Assembly (NCBI GenBank): GCA_030589895.1
Contig: JAUUZQ010000010.1
Location: 1 to 54,272 of the forward strand
Source of the DNA: Bacteroidales bacterium
Lineage (GTDB): Bacteria > Bacteroidota > Bacteroidia > Bacteroidales > GCA-2748055
Direction of reading: 5' to 3'
Length of the DNA: 54,272 bases
In this document: positions 25,025-33,945 of the stretch, piece after piece
How positions within the stretch are numbered: the stretch's first letter is position 1
How the letters are laid out: each line of letters starts with the position of its first letter
Notes under the pieces: model-generated
What the model was told of the DNA's origin: nothing
The model's input: the letters and a program-made list of their open reading frames with translations, nothing else
Databases searched by the model: none
Program-made: the position numbers and the translations under genes

Positions 25025-28000
25025 TTAAAATGAAAGTTTTACATTAACTCCGTAGGACCTTGTCATAGGAAATGACATAACTTCGATCCCCCTATGAATA
25101 TTTGCACCGTCCAACATTCCGGTTTCCGGGTCATACTGTGGAAAATCAGTAATGCAAAATAAGTTGGTTGCATACACACCCAGACTGGCTGTCTGGATAA
25201 ATCCAACTTTCTTAAGCATACTTTCAGGTAAACGATAATCGAAACGAACATTTTTCAGCTTCAGAAATGATGTACTGAAAGTGTTCATTTCTGTGTTATT
25301 CCGATTCCAGACATACGCATTGTAATATGTTTTTACATTGCTCGTAATTGTTGTGTTTTCTGTATAGGTGAATGTTCCATCAGGGTTTTCAATAACATTT
25401 ACGCCCTCATGTACAAGACCATCATATCTTCCTTCCACTGAGTTATTAAGTTTTCCCTGATATGAAAGAGAAAAATTTGTGACGGAAAAAGCATTTCCAC
25501 CCATCTGTCCGGTGAATGTGGCTGATAAAGAGAGATTCTTATATCTGAAGTATTGGGTCATTCCTGCTCTCCAATCTGGATTAACACTCCCGATTCTGCG
25601 ATCCGGCAACTCATCCAGTACAGGATAGCCTTCTGCATTCACAATGTGCATTCCGGAAGCATCAACTTCATTCCCATTTGCATCAGTGTAAACTGCTCCT
25701 TCAGGTGCTCTCTGGAATCCACGTCCATATATAGTATGCATTTCCTCTCCAATAAATGAATAGATATAGGTCCTGCCACCAATCGTGGTTCCCATATCTG
25801 TTTGAAGTGGTTCTTCAGGATCCCAGCCTTCTTGTAAGCTGACAAGTTGGTTTTCGTTTTTCGACCAGGTTAGGTTAAACGACCAGTCAAAATCTTTGCT
25901 TCTCACCGGCACGAAACGCGATGCTATTTCTATACCCCGGTTTTGTATCTCTCCGGCATTAATTTTCATTCCTGAGGCCCCGGTAATCTGATCCAGATCA
26001 ACCGAAACAATCTGATTTGTTGTTGAGGAATTATAAAGAGTAAGATCAAAAGATAAGCGATTTTTTAGGAACTTTGCTTCCAGTCCTGTTTCCCAGCTTT
26101 CGACATTCTCAGGTTTAATTGACGGATTTGTAATTGTTCCAGGAAGCGTGTATCCTCCTGAATATGATGTGGTACCATAATATTGATCCAGCGAATATGG
26201 TGAAGTATCATTACCCACATTTGCCCAGGAAAGTCGCAATTTCATGAAATCAATCCATGATGCCGTTGACTCAAAATTTAACATTTTACTCAGCAAAATA
26301 CTGGCTGAAACAGATGGATAAAAATATGACCAATTATTGCTTGAAAGAGTGCTGGACCAGTCATTCCTACCCGTGATATCAACAAAATAAGTGTCATCCC
26401 AGCTTAATGAAGCCATCCCAAATAAACTGTTTACAACCTTGTTGCTTCTGTAATTATACGGATTTGGTATTACTCCTGTTGGAAGGTTCTCCGTATGATA
26501 TATATTTTCTTCACCTAATTGGTCCAGTGTAATCTTTGTGTGATAATACTGTTTACTCATATTATTACCTCCAAATACAGCCGTCAATCCAAATCTATCA
26601 TCCACTAAGCGGTTGTTTACATAACGAAATATAAAATCACTATTGATCTCAAATCGTCTAACGGTCTGCTCACGATACATACCATTCGGTCTATCGGCAG
26701 TGTAAAATGGTTTTCTCATTGTACGGAATTCATCCGACCAATCTATTCCACTTCTAAGATTCAATGTAAGTCCTTCAGCTATACTAACTGTCAGATTAAC
26801 ATTACCTAATAACCTGTCTTTATCGATAGTGTTCGATTGTTCATATAGTGTTCTGTAAGGATTATACGAATTGGAAGAAGGGAAAACCAAGCCATTACCA
26901 TTTTCACCTTGTGCTGACCAATTTGCATAGTTAAACCTTCCTTCAAAATATTCATCTTTCCAGTCATCTATACTATTTACATTGTATCCCCAAACCAATT
27001 GGTACATCGGATTGGTTTCATCATATCCACCTACAGGCATATTATCACTATTCTTTCGGTAATAATTCAGCTTTGTACTCAGCTTAATAAATTTATTGAC
27101 TTCCGTATTAAATGACAGGGATAAAGATTGTTTATCAAATCCCGTGTTTGGAAGTATCCAGTTGTTACGCATATCAGAGATAGAAAAACGAGTACTTGTA
27201 CCCTCCCCATTGCTACCATCAATTGTAATGGAATTATTCTTTGTAACACCTGTTTCAAATAATCCTGTATACCAATCGTCCTGATACACCCATGGCAGTT
27301 TCTCAAATTCTCCTGTTTCCCAATCCTTCGAAGCATACAGATAACGCATCACCTCAGGATCAAATTTCTCTCCAAACTGATATCGGGAATAATGCCTTGG
27401 CTGTGCGATTCCATCAGGTGCCATTTCTTCAGAAAGCTCCCACAAAGAATATGGTGTCAGTCCCATATCAGAACCGTTCCCATATTCAGTTTGAAAATCA
27501 GGGAAATAACTAGCCTGTTCAAAAGAAGTAGTAGAATTAACCGAGACGCCAATTCCTTTATCTTTTCTTCCTGATTTAGTTGTTATAAGAATTGCTCCAT
27601 TGGCAGCACGTGAACCATACAGTGCCGTCGCAGATGGCCCTTTCAATACTGTTACAGATTCAATGTCTTCAGGATTTATATCACTTGCTCCATTGCCAAA
27701 ATCGACCGGGGCATCAACTTGTGCATAATTTGAAACACTAGATGTTGCCGTCATCCCAGAAGTAATAGGCACACCATCTACAACAAATAATGCTTCATTT
27801 GAACCATAATTCAGAGACTGGTCCCCACGAAGGGTAACCCTGACAGATCCACTGGGACCTGATCCCGCCTGGTCAAAAGTTAATCCGGCGACTTTACCGG
27901 ACATTGAATTCAACCAGTTCCCGGAAACAGATTTTGTTAACTCTTCACTTCCAACTTTTGATACAGCATAACCCAGTGATTTTTCTTCACGAGTGATACC

Positions 28001-28348
28001 CAAAGCAGTTACGACAACTGCATCCAGTTGAACTGCATCTTCCTCTAGTATTATATCAATGATACTCCGATCATCAACTGCAACTTCCAATGTTTTAAAT
28101 CCCAGAAATTGCACAATAAGGATAGGGTTCTCACCAGATATCTCCAAGGTGTAAACCCCTTCCATATCTGTCACTGTGCCATTCATTGTACCTTTGAGTA
28201 TTAATGTTGCACCAGGAGCTACAGTAGTCCCATCCGATTCATATACAACCCCTTGTACCACCCTGTTCTGTGCCAGGGCAGGGACGATAGTCCAGCTGAG
28301 GAGTATGAATGCAAAAAGGATTTTTTTCACAATTGATTTTAATTCCAT
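25025..28348 (-). CDS. SusC/RagA-family TonB-dependent outer-membrane transporter
   Basis: An 1107-aa outer-membrane barrel. Signal peptide 1-26 (PALAQ). A carboxypeptidase-D-like N-terminal extension lies at about 28-110 (VVQGVVYESDGTTVAPGATLILKG). The SusC linker and plug follow at about 110-240 (LDAVVVTALGITREEKSLGYAV, VLKGPSATALYGSRAANGAILITTKSG). The rest is a 22-strand-type barrel with many aromatic strands, ending GVNVKLSF. It energises uptake with TonB and pairs with the SusD encoded 11 bp downstream. The upstream gene, 41 bp away, is a calcineurin-like phosphoesterase rather than a glycosidase, which hints at an organophosphate ligand. Confidence 0.96.
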   Translation of the reverse strand: MELKSIVKKILFAFILLSWTIVPALAQNRVVQGVVYESDGTTVAPGATLILKGTMNGTVTDMEGVYTLEISGENPILIVQFLGFKTLEVAVDDRSIIDIILEEDAVQLDAVVVTALGITREEKSLGYAVSKVGSEELTKSVSGNWLNSMSGKVAGLTFDQAGSGPSGSVRVTLRGDQSLNYGSNEALFVVDGVPITSGMTATSSVSNYAQVDAPVDFGNGASDINPEDIESVTVLKGPSATALYGSRAANGAILITTKSGRKDKGIGVSVNSTTSFEQASYFPDFQTEYGNGSDMGLTPYSLWELSEEMAPDGIAQPRHYSRYQFGEKFDPEVMRYLYASKDWETGEFEKLPWVYQDDWYTGLFETGVTKNNSITIDGSNGEGTSTRFSISDMRNNWILPNTGFDKQSLSLSFNTEVNKFIKLSTKLNYYRKNSDNMPVGGYDETNPMYQLVWGYNVNSIDDWKDEYFEGRFNYANWSAQGENGNGLVFPSSNSYNPYRTLYEQSNTIDKDRLLGNVNLTVSIAEGLTLNLRSGIDWSDEFRTMRKPFYTADRPNGMYREQTVRRFEINSDFIFRYVNNRLVDDRFGLTAVFGGNNMSKQYYHTKITLDQLGEENIYHTENLPTGVIPNPYNYRSNKVVNSLFGMASLSWDDTYFVDITGRNDWSSTLSSNNWSYFYPSVSASILLSKMLNFESTASWIDFMKLRLSWANVGNDTSPYSLDQYYGTTSYSGGYTLPGTITNPSIKPENVESWETGLEAKFLKNRLSFDLTLYNSSTTNQIVSVDLDQITGASGMKINAGEIQNRGIEIASRFVPVRSKDFDWSFNLTWSKNENQLVSLQEGWDPEEPLQTDMGTTIGGRTYIYSFIGEEMHTIYGRGFQRAPEGAVYTDANGNEVDASGMHIVNAEGYPVLDELPDRRIGSVNPDWRAGMTQYFRYKNLSLSATFTGQMGGNAFSVTNFSLSYQGKLNNSVEGRYDGLVHEGVNVIENPDGTFTYTENTTITSNVKTYYNAYVWNRNNTEMNTFSTSFLKLKNVRFDYRLPESMLKKVGFIQTASLGVYATNLFCITDFPQYDPETGMLDGANIHRGIEVMSFPMTRSYGVNVKLSF

Positions 28349-28389
28349 AGAACTAGGTTTAGTTTGGTTAATTATTAGTCTTGAAGGTA

Positions 28390-30390
28390 TTATCTCATAT
28401 CACAAGTAAATGCTTTAGGTCGCGTCATTGTTTCACTATAGACATTTCCAAATCGGTCCATAACGCTTATCTCAAGAGTTGATACAGGACCGGAAGCCTT
28501 TACCTTAAATAGATGAGGGGTATTCTTTGTAATGAATGAACTGGTTGGGGTAGCTCCATGATCCAATCGCTGTGCTTCATAGGAAATTATATGAAGTGGA
28601 TCTTTGTCATTTAAATAAGTTATATCCAATAAGGTTCCTTCTTCAATTACTTCAATTGTCCAATCTTTATCATATCCCCAAATGTTGATTAAGACTTCAT
28701 TGGCTACACTTGGAGTTGAATATTCTCCAGCATATACAGCCAGCGCTTCATCAGTGGAGTTTGGAGCATAGTTCTCAGCTGTGATATGGACAGAATTCAA
28801 ATCATAAGTTCTGAACTGGTATTCTTTTTCATACCCAATACTCTTATAATACCATTCCTGTTCTATTCCATTCATTTCCCAGACTCCATATCCTCCCGGA
28901 CTTCCGTCTCCACAAATATGATTACCGGCATAACCAGGCTTCCCTGTCCACCACCACGTTGCGCAAACAGCACCAGTATTGTGCTCCATTAGAGATGGTG
29001 ATACTTCAACAGAGAAATTTCTGTGCGCATGCCCGCTGAGAACATGTACATTTGAAAATGATTCGATCAGAGAAAGAAAGTCACTGCCGTTGCTCATCGC
29101 AAGCTGTGGTGTATAGTTACCACTTCCATCTACAATAGGTTGTTTGTAAAGAGGTATATGTATACCTATTACTATTGGAGTATTTGGATCTTGTAAAGTT
29201 GCAAGGTCTTTCTCCAACCATTCCATTTGGTATGATACAACTTTGTTATTATAGTTACGGGTCCCGATAACACCTTCAGAACCTCCGGAATTCAAATATT
29301 CAACATTATCAAGTACTATATAATGTACTTCCCCCAAATTAAATGAGTAATAATTTGGGCCGATAATTTCCTTGTAAGCCTCAACAGTAAGCCAGTCTCC
29401 GACTTTATAAGGATCATTATCATGGTTTCCAATCAGGTTAAAAATGGTACAGTTGATCTTATACATCTGAAGCAGATATTCTGGCAATGCAAATTGATTG
29501 GAGTACCAATACAATTCCCAGGTCAGATCACCCAGGGTTAGTCCGTATACTTTCGTACCCTGTGCAATATATTTATCAATAGTGGCATTTACATCCTGGA
29601 GAAATCCACTACTGAATTGAGCAACATCACTGTTTCGATTTGCCAAATGCCAATCGGCCATTGCCAGCAAAACATGATTTGTATTGTCAGTTTCGATTAA
29701 TGAGAAATCTTTGCGCTCAACAGAACTTCCACCCGCAAGTCTTTTGAAAAACTGTGGGAGATTATTGTTATTTGTTACTTCATAATTTCCTGGAACAGAA
29801 ATAAAAACATATTCGTTTTTCTTTTCTGAAGGAAGATAGTAAATCCCATTTTCATCTGTTACTGTAAGCTCATAACCATCGGAAACAACAACCCCGGAAA
29901 GACCTTCTCCATTGCAGTATACTTGTCCCTTGATCGTCATTCCATCTATGTCGGGAATATCAGTATCAGAAGTAACATTTATAAAAACAGTTCCCAGTAC
30001 CTGAGACTCCAGGAGTCTTACTACCGTAATTCGATATGAGCCAGAAGAAAATTCAGCAGGTATCTCGAATGTAGCAGATAATTCGCTAACAATACTAACT
30101 GTTATTGTATATTCAATGCTACCATCAGTTGTAGAAAGCAGTACAATCTGGTCACCAATCTTAAATCCTTTACCTGTAATAGTAATTTCGCCACCTGCAA
30201 CCACGTATATATCAGATGGAATTGATATTCCAGTAATTTTAAGATCAGGATCAGGATCTATTGGGTCAGTACATCCATGAAACAACAAAAGGCTTACTGA
30301 CATCAGAAGGAAAGTAAAGAAAACACTTTGCTTTAGATTTCTAAAATTATTACTTGCTTCAATATGTTCTCTCTCTGGTCTTTTAATCAT
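28390..30390 (-). CDS. Calcineurin-like metallophosphoesterase lipoprotein with TIG domain
   Basis: A 666-aa exported phosphoesterase. I start at ATG 30390; an upstream in-frame TTG at 30399 is less likely. A long basic lead precedes a lipobox at Cys40 (FHGC). Residues about 50-140 are an IPT/TIG domain (GGEITITGKGFKIGDQIVLL). About 150-230 is a carboxypeptidase-like segment (KGQVYCNGEGLSGVVVSDG). The metallophosphatase core follows with ADWHLAN (Asp246, His248), GDLTWE, IGNHDND, GIHIPLY and SGHAHRN, so all five metal-binding blocks are intact. A C-terminal beta domain ends the protein. It is the first gene of the SusCD operon and divergent from glpD, suggesting cleavage of a phosphoester ligand before or after uptake. 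Confidence 0.88.
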   Translation of the reverse strand: MIKRPEREHIEASNNFRNLKQSVFFTFLLMSVSLLLFHGCTDPIDPDPDLKITGISIPSDIYVVAGGEITITGKGFKIGDQIVLLSTTDGSIEYTITVSIVSELSATFEIPAEFSSGSYRITVVRLLESQVLGTVFINVTSDTDIPDIDGMTIKGQVYCNGEGLSGVVVSDGYELTVTDENGIYYLPSEKKNEYVFISVPGNYEVTNNNNLPQFFKRLAGGSSVERKDFSLIETDNTNHVLLAMADWHLANRNSDVAQFSSGFLQDVNATIDKYIAQGTKVYGLTLGDLTWELYWYSNQFALPEYLLQMYKINCTIFNLIGNHDNDPYKVGDWLTVEAYKEIIGPNYYSFNLGEVHYIVLDNVEYLNSGGSEGVIGTRNYNNKVVSYQMEWLEKDLATLQDPNTPIVIGIHIPLYKQPIVDGSGNYTPQLAMSNGSDFLSLIESFSNVHVLSGHAHRNFSVEVSPSLMEHNTGAVCATWWWTGKPGYAGNHICGDGSPGGYGVWEMNGIEQEWYYKSIGYEKEYQFRTYDLNSVHITAENYAPNSTDEALAVYAGEYSTPSVANEVLINIWGYDKDWTIEVIEEGTLLDITYLNDKDPLHIISYEAQRLDHGATPTSSFITKNTPHLFKVKASGPVSTLEISVMDRFGNVYSETMTRPKAFTCDMR

Positions 30391-30484
30391 GTCTGTCAAA
30401 ATAGCTTCTATTAATATTACATTTCACAAACGCAGTTGGGAGTCATAATTTCGGGATTAAAATTAAATCATATTTTTAACATAA

Positions 30485-30492
30485 CAAAACTA
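30485..30492 (-). promoter_or_regulatory. Candidate -7 box for the phosphoesterase/SusCD operon
   Basis: The minus strand reads TAGTTTTG, a match to the Bacteroidota -7 consensus TAnnTTTG, 95 bp upstream of the phosphoesterase start. No clear -33 TTTG was found at the expected distance. Confidence 0.35.
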
Positions 30493-30868
30493 ATATAATA
30501 TATTAATTTAATTGCTCGAAATCTTTTTTACTTTCTTATGCTTTCGTTTTAAGCTATAAATATGGATGAAAAAATTATATACAAGCTCCGTCTTTAAATA
30601 TATAGGGACGGGCTTTAAGCTATATCATATTGATTTTTAGTATTTTAATAATTTCAAATGAAAAAGTTGCTTACAACAAATAGCACAACACCTATCAAAC
30701 ATCCTATATTAACTAACTCTATCATAAGAAAGCTCCAATACAGATTTTAAGTTTCTATATTAAAATATTCCATATATATGAGAATTGATTATCGGCTGCT
30801 CCTGGGTACAATAGATAAGAAAGAATATTTCTAATATATTATATTTTTATATCGTAACATATTGTTAT

Positions 30869-30880
30869 TTAAACGTTTAA
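30869..30880. promoter_or_regulatory. Candidate operator palindrome
   Basis: TTAAACGTTTAA is a perfect 12-bp palindrome with a central CG, about 90 bp upstream of the glpD -7 box. A second, looser inverted repeat (TAACA-TAT-TGTTA) lies directly before it at 30855-30867. The form suits a dimeric repressor of LacI or DeoR type. Which protein binds is unknown. Confidence 0.4.
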
Positions 30881-30969
30881 TTAATTTTTCAATTTTTAAT
30901 CATCATCCCAATCAAAGTATTTTATTCAATTCATGTATAAATATATTAGGGATAATAAATAAAATATTT

Positions 30970-30977
30970 TACTTTTG
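30970..30977 (+). promoter_or_regulatory. Candidate -7 box for glpD
   Basis: TACTTTTG fits TAnnTTTG and lies 57 bp upstream of the glpD ATG at 31035, leaving a leader of about 50 nt. The -33 region is not clear. Confidence 0.45.
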
Positions 30978-31034
30978 AAAAAGTATATAACGAAAGTAAA
31001 AGAAATATAAAGCGATTATTAATTAAGAAATCAA

Positions 31035-32594
31035 ATGCATAGAGGAGACCTGATCAATACCCTAAAACAAGAAGAGAGTTGGGATATAATAGTAGTGGGT
31101 GGCGGAGCAACCGGGCTTGGCGCTGCATTAGAAGCTGCCACAAGAGGATACAAAACATTGTTGTTAGAACAATATGATTATACGATAGGAACATCAAGCA
31201 GAAGTACCAAATTAGTACATGGAGGTGTCAGATATCTTGCACAAGGAGATATTCAATTGGTGCTCGAGGCATTAAAAGAAAGAGGGCTACTATTAAAAAA
31301 CGCTCCTCATCTGGTAAAGAATCAAACCTTTCTAATTCCATCTTATAATTGGTGGACAAAGCCTTTTTATACCATTGGATTGTCATTATACAATCTTCTT
31401 TCAGGGAAATTATCTTTTGGTTTGTCCATGCCCGTTTCCAGATCAAAGTCAATATCCAAGATGCCTACTTTGGTAAAAAATAAATTCAGAGGTGGCGTTA
31501 TCTATCATGACGGGCAATTTGATGATTCCAGGCTGGGAATAAATTTGGTTCAAACAATTATTGAACAAGGAGGAACGGCACTGAATTATGTCAGGGTAAA
31601 TGGATTTCTAAAAAACAAGAGTAAGATCTCGGGTGTAGTTGTGTCTGACATGGAAACTGGTGAAGAGTTCAATATTAAAGCAAAGGTAGTCTTAAATGCC
31701 ACGGGTGTCTTTACGGATGAATTAATGCAAAAAGACAACCATGAAATCGAAAAAATTGTACAACCAAGCCAGGGGGTACATATAGTAATTGATAAAAGTT
31801 TTCTTCAATCTGATTATGCTTTGATGATTCCAAAAACAAGTGACGGAAGGGTGTTATTTGCTGTGCCCTGGTATAACAGGGTAATTATTGGCACAACAGA
31901 TATCCCAAAAACAGATAGCTGTATAGAGCCTTCTGCAACTGAAGAAGAAATAGATTTTATTCTTGAAACAGCCGGGCGTTATCTTGAAAAGAAACCAACA
32001 AGGGCAGACATTAAATGTGTTTTTGCCGGCCTGAGGCCTTTAGCTGCTCCAAAAAAAGAAGGTGGAAAAACGAAAGAGATATCAAGAAGACATAAAATAA
32101 TAGTGTCGAAATCTGATTTAGTATCCATTATTGGAGGCAAATGGACCATATACAGAGAGATGGGTAAAGATGCTGTTGATAAACTTTGTTCTGTTGGAAA
32201 ACTACCGCAAAAGAAATCGGTAACGGAAAAGTTACACATACATGGATACAAGAAAAATCTAAATAAAGAAAGTCCCTTGAGTTTTTATGGCACCGACAAG
32301 GAGGAAATTGAGAACCTTATAGAGGAGAAACCAGAACTTGGAGAAATGATAAGTAAGGAATTGGCAATAAACAAAGCTCAAATTGTCTGGGCAGTCAGAA
32401 ATGAATATGCAAGAAAAGTTGAGGACGTACTATCCAGAAGAACCAGGGCGCTTATTCTTGATACTAAAGAAAGTGTAAGAATAGCACCGGAGGTTGCCAA
32501 CCTTATGGCAATAGAACTGGATCGCGACGAAAATTGGAAAAAAGAACAGGTACGGGAGTTTAATGATCTTGCAAAAAAATACTTAGTAAATTAA
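31035..32594 (+). CDS. glpD: Glycerol-3-phosphate dehydrogenase, FAD-dependent
   Basis: Oxidises glycerol-3-phosphate to dihydroxyacetone phosphate and passes electrons to quinone at the inner membrane. 519 aa, usual length. The FAD-binding start is IIVVGGGATGLGAALEAATRGYKTLLLE, followed by TSSRSTKLVHGGVRYL, both diagnostic. Further blocks are VPWYNRVIIGTTDIP and FAGLRPLAAPK, and then the GKWTIYREMGKDAVDKL helix. The C-terminal DAO_C domain covers about 385-510 (VWAVRNEYARKVEDVLSRRTRALILD). It is the first gene of a three-gene unit with GlpT- and GlpQ-like genes (12 bp and 7 bp gaps), a complete glycerophosphodiester-to-DHAP route. Confidence 0.95.
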   Translation: MHRGDLINTLKQEESWDIIVVGGGATGLGAALEAATRGYKTLLLEQYDYTIGTSSRSTKLVHGGVRYLAQGDIQLVLEALKERGLLLKNAPHLVKNQTFLIPSYNWWTKPFYTIGLSLYNLLSGKLSFGLSMPVSRSKSISKMPTLVKNKFRGGVIYHDGQFDDSRLGINLVQTIIEQGGTALNYVRVNGFLKNKSKISGVVVSDMETGEEFNIKAKVVLNATGVFTDELMQKDNHEIEKIVQPSQGVHIVIDKSFLQSDYALMIPKTSDGRVLFAVPWYNRVIIGTTDIPKTDSCIEPSATEEEIDFILETAGRYLEKKPTRADIKCVFAGLRPLAAPKKEGGKTKEISRRHKIIVSKSDLVSIIGGKWTIYREMGKDAVDKLCSVGKLPQKKSVTEKLHIHGYKKNLNKESPLSFYGTDKEEIENLIEEKPELGEMISKELAINKAQIVWAVRNEYARKVEDVLSRRTRALILDTKESVRIAPEVANLMAIELDRDENWKKEQVREFNDLAKKYLVN

Positions 32595-32606
32595 AGGATG
32601 TAGATA

Positions 32607-33938
32607 ATGTTGAAATTTTTAAAAGCACCCCCTGCTAAGCCTCTTATTGACGAAGAAAAAATTGACAAGGAATATAACAGGCTACGCTGGCAAGTTTTCC
32701 TTGGAATATTTATTGGTTATGCTGGTTACTACCTCATCCGAAAAAACTTTTCCCTGGCAATTCCAAATCTTATCGACGAAGGATTCAACAAGGCAGAATT
32801 AGGCCGGGCATTTGCATTTTTATCCATCGCCTATGGATTGAGTAAATTCTTAATGGGAAATGTTTCAGACAGAAGTAACGTAAAGTATTTTCTACCCCTG
32901 GGATTAATGCTTTCAGCCATAATAATGATTCTGATGGGAGTTATGCCTTTCGCTACCAGCTCCATATTTATAATGGCCGTATTACTATTTATAAATGGTT
33001 GGTTCCAGGGAATGGGCTGGCCTCCGTCAGGCAGGACAATGGTCCATTGGTTCTCCCTTAAAGAAAGAGGAACCAAAATGTCGATATGGAATGTGGCTCA
33101 TAATGTTGGAGGTGCTTTAATGCCGATACTTGCAATTCTGGGTGTAGAGTTATTTACTGATTGGCATGCCAAGTTTTACTTCCCCGGAATGGTAGCGATT
33201 GTTGTTGCTATTATTGCTTTTTTTCTCTTAAGGGACAGGCCTGAGTCATTAGGCCTTCCTCCTATTGAGGATTACAGAAAAGATTATCCAAATGGTGAAG
33301 AGGTCAAGTCAAAACCAAAAAATGGTATCTCTGCGAAGGAAATTTTTACAAAACATATCTTTCCAAACCGGGCATTGTGGTTCATTGCATTTGCGAATGC
33401 ATTTGTATATCTGGTCAGGTATGGCATTCAAGACTGGGCTCCTGTTTACCTCATTGAAGCTAAAGGCTTTACTGAAGCAGATGCCAGCTGGGCATATTCT
33501 GCATATGAAATTGCAGCAATCCCGGGAACATTGCTCTGTGGATGGCTGAGTGACAAAGCATTCAGAGGAAAAAGAGCTCCGGTAAGTATTATCTTCATGG
33601 CACTGATCATTATAGCGATTTATATCTACTGGCAAAATCCTGCTGGGAACCCTGTCATCGATTACATATGTTTAATCACGATTGGATTCCTGATCTATGG
33701 ACCTGTGATGTTAATTGGAGTGCAGGCTTTAGATCTGGTAAGTAGAGATGCAGCTGGCACTGCAGCCGGGCTGACCGGGCTGTTCGGCTACTTCATCGGG
33801 ACTTCAATACTGGCAAACATTGTTGGAGGTTATATTATTGAAAACTATAGTTATACAGGGTATTTCATAATGATGATCCTCGCCAGTGTATTATCAATCA
33901 TATTGATTGCATTTACCATTAAAAAACGAGCTAAATAA
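32607..33938 (+). CDS. glpT: Glycerol-3-phosphate/organophosphate:phosphate antiporter (MFS)
   Basis: A 443-aa inner-membrane transporter of the organophosphate:Pi antiporter branch of the MFS. Typical blocks: YAGYYLIRKNFSLAIPNLI in the first membrane segment (with the phosphate-binding Arg), LSIAYGLSKFLMGNVSDRSNVKYF, NGWFQGMGWPPSGRTMVHWFS (the GWPP..R signature of GlpT/UhpT) and VYLVRYGIQDWAPVYLIE. Twelve hydrophobic segments are visible. GlpT is preferred over UhpT because it sits between GlpD and a glycerophosphodiesterase. It would bring glycerol-3-phosphate from the periplasm to GlpD in exchange for phosphate. Confidence 0.88.
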   Translation: MLKFLKAPPAKPLIDEEKIDKEYNRLRWQVFLGIFIGYAGYYLIRKNFSLAIPNLIDEGFNKAELGRAFAFLSIAYGLSKFLMGNVSDRSNVKYFLPLGLMLSAIIMILMGVMPFATSSIFIMAVLLFINGWFQGMGWPPSGRTMVHWFSLKERGTKMSIWNVAHNVGGALMPILAILGVELFTDWHAKFYFPGMVAIVVAIIAFFLLRDRPESLGLPPIEDYRKDYPNGEEVKSKPKNGISAKEIFTKHIFPNRALWFIAFANAFVYLVRYGIQDWAPVYLIEAKGFTEADASWAYSAYEIAAIPGTLLCGWLSDKAFRGKRAPVSIIFMALIIIAIYIYWQNPAGNPVIDYICLITIGFLIYGPVMLIGVQALDLVSRDAAGTAAGLTGLFGYFIGTSILANIVGGYIIENYSYTGYFIMMILASVLSIILIAFTIKKRAK

Positions 33939-33945
33939 TTCAAAT

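Larger units (their letters stand above)
30391..31034. other. Long AT-rich divergent intergenic region
   Basis: 644 bp with no convincing gene. It separates the phosphoesterase/SusCD operon (minus) from glpD (plus) and probably holds both promoters. Visible features: a -7-like box for each side, two copies of TTAAGCTATA about 70 bp apart around a small CCGTC/GACGG hairpin (30583-30620), a 12-bp palindrome at 30869-30880 and an inverted repeat TAACA-TAT-TGTTA at 30855-30867. Confidence 0.6.

Noticed and set aside
30399-30401. TTG as start of the phosphoesterase gene
   Set aside because: An ATG three codons downstream (30390) is a better start and nothing is lost.
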